Assembly (NCBI GenBank): GCA_002413305.1
Contig: DHWS01000056.1
Span: forward strand, 12,163 to 22,112
Source: Actinobacteria bacterium UBA5176
Lineage (GTDB): Bacteria > Actinomycetota > UBA4738
Length of the DNA: 9,950 nucleotides
Direction: 5' to 3'
The notes beneath the pieces are model-generated. The model did no database searches, was not told where the DNA came from, and saw only the letters and a list, made by a program, of their open reading frames with translations. Both the position numbers and the translations under genes were made by a program. Positions 7,416-9,950 of this stretch are shown in pieces; the stretch's first letter is position 1, and each line of letters begins with the position of its first letter.

Positions 7416-8736
7416 ACCGGTCGCGGCCGTACCGGCCGAGGGATCCGGCGCGCTTGACAGCTGGCCGACCCGCAGCTCCTCCACCGCACGCTCCTCGTGG
7501 GAAACGCCGAGGGGCAGCGCGGCGGCGGGCCCGTCGGAGGGTGTTCGCCGCCAGGAGCCCGGCCGCGAGCGTCGACCCAGCCCCCAGCGCCAGCGCCGAG
7601 CGAGGCCCGAACTCCTGCGCGAACCACCCGATGAACGGGCCGCCGATGGGAGTTGATCCCAGGAACGTGATCGCGAACAGGGCCATCACCCGGCCCCGCA
7701 TCTCCCGGCTGGCGCTGAGCTGTAGCAGCGAGTTCGACGTGGCGATGAACGTCGTGCTCATGGCCCCGACCGGAAGCATCACCGCGATCTCCAGCGGCAG
7801 GCTCGGCATGTAGGCGGCCGCGAACATCGCCAGGCCGAACCCGACGGTGGCGGCGGCCAGCAGCTCGCGGGTCGCCCGAGCCTTGGCGGCCACGACCAGC
7901 CCACCGGCCACGGCGCCGGTCCCCATGACCGCGAACAGCACACCGTACACGCCCGCCCCTCCGTGGAAGACCCGGTGCACGATCAACGGGAAGGTGACCG
8001 AGAAGTTGTAGGCAATGGTCCCGACCACGGCCATCAGCAGCAGCGGGACCCGCAGGTCGGGCTTGGACCACACGTACCGGAACCCCTCCCGCAGCTGGCC
8101 CTTCTTCCTTGGGATCGGAGCCCCGCGGTCGAGCTCGGCAGCCCGCATCCGGACCAGCGCCACCACCACAGCGACGTAGGAGACGGCGTTCAGGAGGAAG
8201 CAGATCCCGATGCCGACGGTGGCGATCAGCAGGCCGGCGAGGGCCGGGCCCACCACGCGGGCGGCGTTCACGACCACGCTGTTCAGGCTGACCGCGTTCG
8301 CGAGGTCCTTGCGGCCCACCATCTCCATGACGAAGCTCTGCCGGGCGGGCATGTCCACCAGGGTCACGCACCCCAGGCCGAGGGCCAGCCCGTAGACCAT
8401 CCACAGCGTGACCACGTTCGTCACGGTGAGCACGCCGAGCGCCAGGGCGAACAGGCCGGAGACCGTCTGGGTGACGATGAGGAGCTTCCGCTTGTCGACC
8501 CGGTCGGCGATCACCCCACCCCACGAGCCGCCGAGCAGCACCGGCAGGAACTGCAGGGCGACCACCAGGCCGAGGTCGACCCCGGACCCGGTCAGCTTCA
8601 GGACGAGCCAGACCTGGCCGACCGATTGCATCCAAGTTCCGGAGAGCGAGACGATCTGGCCGAGGAAATACAGCCGGTAGTTCCTGATCCGGAGCGAGCT
8701 GAACGTCCGGGTCGCGCCCGCGCGGAATCGGCTCAC
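7327..8736 (-). CDS. Major facilitator superfamily exporter (MFS_3/EntS-like)
   Basis: This is a proton-driven membrane exporter of about 12 helices. The 469-residue product begins SSLRIRNYRLYFLGQIVSLS (13-32) and carries the loop 2-3 motif GGVIADRVDKRKLL (73-86), the helix 5 region NAARVVGPALAGLL (157-170) and the second-half equivalent SREMRGRVMALF (343-354). These patterns are typical of the MFS_3 group of siderophore, macrolide and drug exporters. The membrane domain ends near residue 400. About 65 further residues are Arg/Pro/Gly-rich without pattern and overlap the anti-sigma gene on the other strand, so the natural stop may have been lost. GTG 8736 overlaps the MarR stop (GTGA), making a regulator-exporter operon. 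The substrate is not predictable from sequence. Confidence 0.9.
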   Translation of the reverse strand: MSRFRAGATRTFSSLRIRNYRLYFLGQIVSLSGTWMQSVGQVWLVLKLTGSGVDLGLVVALQFLPVLLGGSWGGVIADRVDKRKLLIVTQTVSGLFALALGVLTVTNVVTLWMVYGLALGLGCVTLVDMPARQSFVMEMVGRKDLANAVSLNSVVVNAARVVGPALAGLLIATVGIGICFLLNAVSYVAVVVALVRMRAAELDRGAPIPRKKGQLREGFRYVWSKPDLRVPLLLMAVVGTIAYNFSVTFPLIVHRVFHGGAGVYGVLFAVMGTGAVAGGLVVAAKARATRELLAAATVGFGLAMFAAAYMPSLPLEIAVMLPVGAMSTTFIATSNSLLQLSASREMRGRVMALFAITFLGSTPIGGPFIGWFAQEFGPRSALALGAGSTLAAGLLAANTLRRARRRAAPRRFPRGACGGGAAGRPAVKRAGSLGRYGRDRFSRSRPDRGAKRRTPARTSAPGSRPVVPR

Positions 8737-9212
8737 AGGCGGTCGTCTTCGGCCAGCAGGCGCTCGATCAGCGCCGCGGCCCGCCCCAGCGTGTCGCGTT
8801 CGTCCGGCGAGAGGTCCCGGATGCGGCGGGCCAGGAAGGCGGTCTTGCGGGAGCGGCTCCTGTCCAGCAGCTGCTTCCCCTGCGTCGTGGCCGTGACCCG
8901 GGAGACCCGTCGGTCTGCGAGGTCGGCCTGGCGGCGAACCAACCCCGCCTCCTCGAGACGAGCCACGACGCGGGTCATGGAGGGCGGCTGCACGTGCTCG
9001 GCGATGGCCAGCTCGCCGAGGGTGAGCGGGCCCAGGCGTTGCACGGTCGCCAGCGCTGAGAGGAGCGTTGGCGTCACGTCCACGTCGGCCTCCTGCCGGA
9101 GCCGGCGGTTGGCCCGGACGATGGCCAGGCGGAGCCGCGCGGCCAGCTGGACCAGCTCGTCTCCGCGCACTTCGGGCGTCTCGATGCCCAGGTCGGTCCT
9201 CACATCTCCCAT
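8733..9212 (-). CDS. MarR-family transcriptional regulator
   Basis: The 159-residue winged-helix dimer protein shows a dimerising N-terminal helix (about 18-42), LGPLTLGELAIAEHVQPPSM (60-79) leading into the recognition helix TRVVARLEEAG (80-90), and the wing DLADRRVSRVTATTQG (97-112) with the usual Asp-Arg-Arg. It ends in a long C-terminal helix pair. The family usually represses its own operon and releases DNA on binding aromatic acids or drugs. Here it is translationally coupled to an MFS exporter (GTGA), the standard regulator-pump layout. ATG 9212 has no Shine-Dalgarno, but a good promoter ends 8 nt upstream, so the mRNA is probably leaderless or nearly so. Confidence 0.93.
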   Translation of the reverse strand: MGDVRTDLGIETPEVRGDELVQLAARLRLAIVRANRRLRQEADVDVTPTLLSALATVQRLGPLTLGELAIAEHVQPPSMTRVVARLEEAGLVRRQADLADRRVSRVTATTQGKQLLDRSRSRKTAFLARRIRDLSPDERDTLGRAAALIERLLAEDDRL

Positions 9213-9220
9213 ACTTCGTA

Positions 9221-9249
9221 AGACTAATTAGCGACGCGAAATATTCCAA
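9221..9249 (-). promoter_or_regulatory. Promoter of the marR-MFS operon, probably leaderless, with an overlapping palindrome
   Basis: On the minus strand, TTGGAA (9249-9244) and TAGTCT (9226-9221) are separated by exactly 17 bp, matching a housekeeping promoter (-35 four of six, -10 of TANNNT type). The -10 ends 8 nt before the marR ATG, so transcription should start at or within 1-2 nt of the start codon. The palindrome CTAATTAG at 9224-9231 overlaps the -10 and is a candidate part of the MarR operator. The stretch is markedly AT-richer than its surroundings. Confidence 0.6.
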
Positions 9250-9297
9250 CCTGGGCACGCGCAATGACGGAGACAGTTGCCGGACCTGGTGGTCGGG

Positions 9298-9870
9298 TCA
9301 GCCCTCGCCCTTGGCTCGGCGTGCTTGCAGGATGGCCCGCTTCCTGGCCAGGCTGGCCTCCCTGCGGAGCTTCGCCTCGCGCTGGCGCCGGCGCTGTTCG
9401 TCGTCCTCGGCAACGACCGGCGGGACGGGCCTCGGCCGGCCGTCCCGGTCGAGCGCCACGTAGACGAGGTACGCGCTGGAGGTGTGGACGGTGCGGCCGG
9501 TTCGAAGGTTCTCGGCCTCCACACGGACGCCGACCTCCAGCGAGGTCCGGCCGGTGTCGTTGACCATCGCCTTCACGGTCACCAGCTCGCCGACGAAGAC
9601 GGGCTCCAGGAACGTCATCTCGTCGAGCGCGGCCGTCACCACCGGCCCGCCGCAGTGCTTCATGGCCGCCAGTCCCCCCGCGGTGTCGACCAGCTTCATC
9701 ACGGTCCCGCCGTGGACGTTGCCGAGGAGGTTCGCCCCGGCCACGCCGATCGGCTCGGACAGGATGACCGCCGACGCGGAGGGGGGCCGGGGCTTGAGGT
9801 CCCACTCGGTCTGCTCCGGGGGCTGGTACCACAGCCCCCATGGCAGGCGCCGCTCGTCGTCCGGGCTCAT
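9298..9870 (-). CDS. Hotdog-fold acyl-CoA thioesterase (YciA/BACH type)
   Basis: The protein hydrolyses acyl-CoA to free acid and CoA in the cytoplasm. Its 190 residues contain one hotdog domain (about 30-140) with ANLLGNVHGGTVMKLVDTAG (46-65), the family's central helix with conserved Asn, Gly-Gly and Asp62, then VTAALDEMTFLEPVFVGELV (78-97) and AENLRTGRTVHTSSAYLVYV (119-138). These match acyl-CoA thioesterases acting on medium to long chains. Residues about 155-190 form a highly charged Arg/Glu/Lys helix not needed for the fold. ATG 9870 overlaps the stop of the upstream acyl-CoA dehydrogenase (ATGA), so the two are coupled and likely handle the same acyl-CoA pool. Chain-length preference cannot be read from the sequence. 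Confidence 0.9.
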   Translation of the reverse strand: MSPDDERRLPWGLWYQPPEQTEWDLKPRPPSASAVILSEPIGVAGANLLGNVHGGTVMKLVDTAGGLAAMKHCGGPVVTAALDEMTFLEPVFVGELVTVKAMVNDTGRTSLEVGVRVEAENLRTGRTVHTSSAYLVYVALDRDGRPRPVPPVVAEDDEQRRRQREAKLRREASLARKRAILQARRAKGEG

Positions 9871-9950
9871 CCGGTGATCGACTTCAAGATGTTCCGGGCG
9901 ATGACCACGCGCTGGATCTGGTTCGTCCCTTCGTAGATCTGGGTGATCTT
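9867..9950 (-). CDS. Acyl-CoA dehydrogenase, C-terminal end only
   Basis: Only the last 27 codons are inside the window: KITQIYEGTNQIQRVVIARN followed by ILKSITG and TGA. The segment IYEGTNQIQR is the highly conserved C-terminal FAD-contacting motif of acyl-CoA dehydrogenases, which carry out the first, FAD-dependent step of beta-oxidation or related branched-chain acyl-CoA oxidation. The stop overlaps the thioesterase start (ATGA), showing an operon. The subtype cannot be decided from this fragment. Confidence 0.92.
   Translation of the reverse strand, partial: KITQIYEGTNQIQRVVIARNILKSITG

Noticed and set aside
7963..9231. Plus-strand open frame of 422 codons opposite the MFS and marR genes
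   Set aside because: Its His/Asp/Gly/Gln-rich translation has no domain pattern, and both opposite-strand genes are unmistakable.

Overview
The window is very GC-rich and densely packed. It looks like a chromosomal segment from a high-GC Gram-positive lineage, most likely Actinomycetota (inferred). Supporting signs are an envelope-ligating LytR-CpsA-Psr (LCP) protein, a complete gatC and gatA with the start of gatB, a SigK/RskA-like ECF sigma and anti-sigma pair, several GTG starts, and many stop/start overlaps. I cannot name the genus. No tRNA, rRNA, CRISPR array, insertion sequence or phage gene is visible.

Left part, 1-3967, all minus strand. Reading from right to left: an LCP protein, gatC, gatA, a small ribbon-helix-helix (RHH) regulator region, and the first 97 codons of gatB, which leaves the window. 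LCP overlaps gatC (TGATG) and gatC lies 2 nt before gatA. Instead of gatB following gatA directly, about 550 bp intervene. They hold a perfect 32-bp palindrome built from two adjacent copies of a 14-bp palindrome, then an RHH reading frame with a strong Shine-Dalgarno sequence, then a helix-turn-helix-like reading frame in the -1 frame. The second frame's stop overlaps the gatB start (ATGA). This RHH/operator cassette inside the gatCAB operon is the most unusual part of the window. It could be an autoregulated control point for gatB, and its two frames may be one gene split by a 1-nt change.

Middle part, 3968-7415, plus strand. A 645-residue acetyl-CoA-synthetase-type acyl-CoA ligase is transcribed divergently from the LCP gene, with only 48 bp between them. 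Its acyl-pocket Trp is replaced by Gly, so acetate is probably not its main substrate. After a 164-bp gap come an ECF sigma factor and its membrane anti-sigma factor (RskA-like C-terminal domain, HxxxCxxC zinc motif), overlapping by ATGA.

Right part, 7327-9950, minus strand. The end of an acyl-CoA dehydrogenase gene overlaps a hotdog-fold acyl-CoA thioesterase gene (ATGA). These are followed by a MarR regulator with a convincing, apparently leaderless promoter, and an MFS exporter that overlaps the MarR gene (GTGA). The exporter frame carries a basic tail that runs 89 bp antisense into the end of the anti-sigma gene. The acyl-CoA ligase, thioesterase and dehydrogenase suggest a local theme of acyl-CoA metabolism. 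MarR/MFS looks like a typical self-regulated efflux pair.
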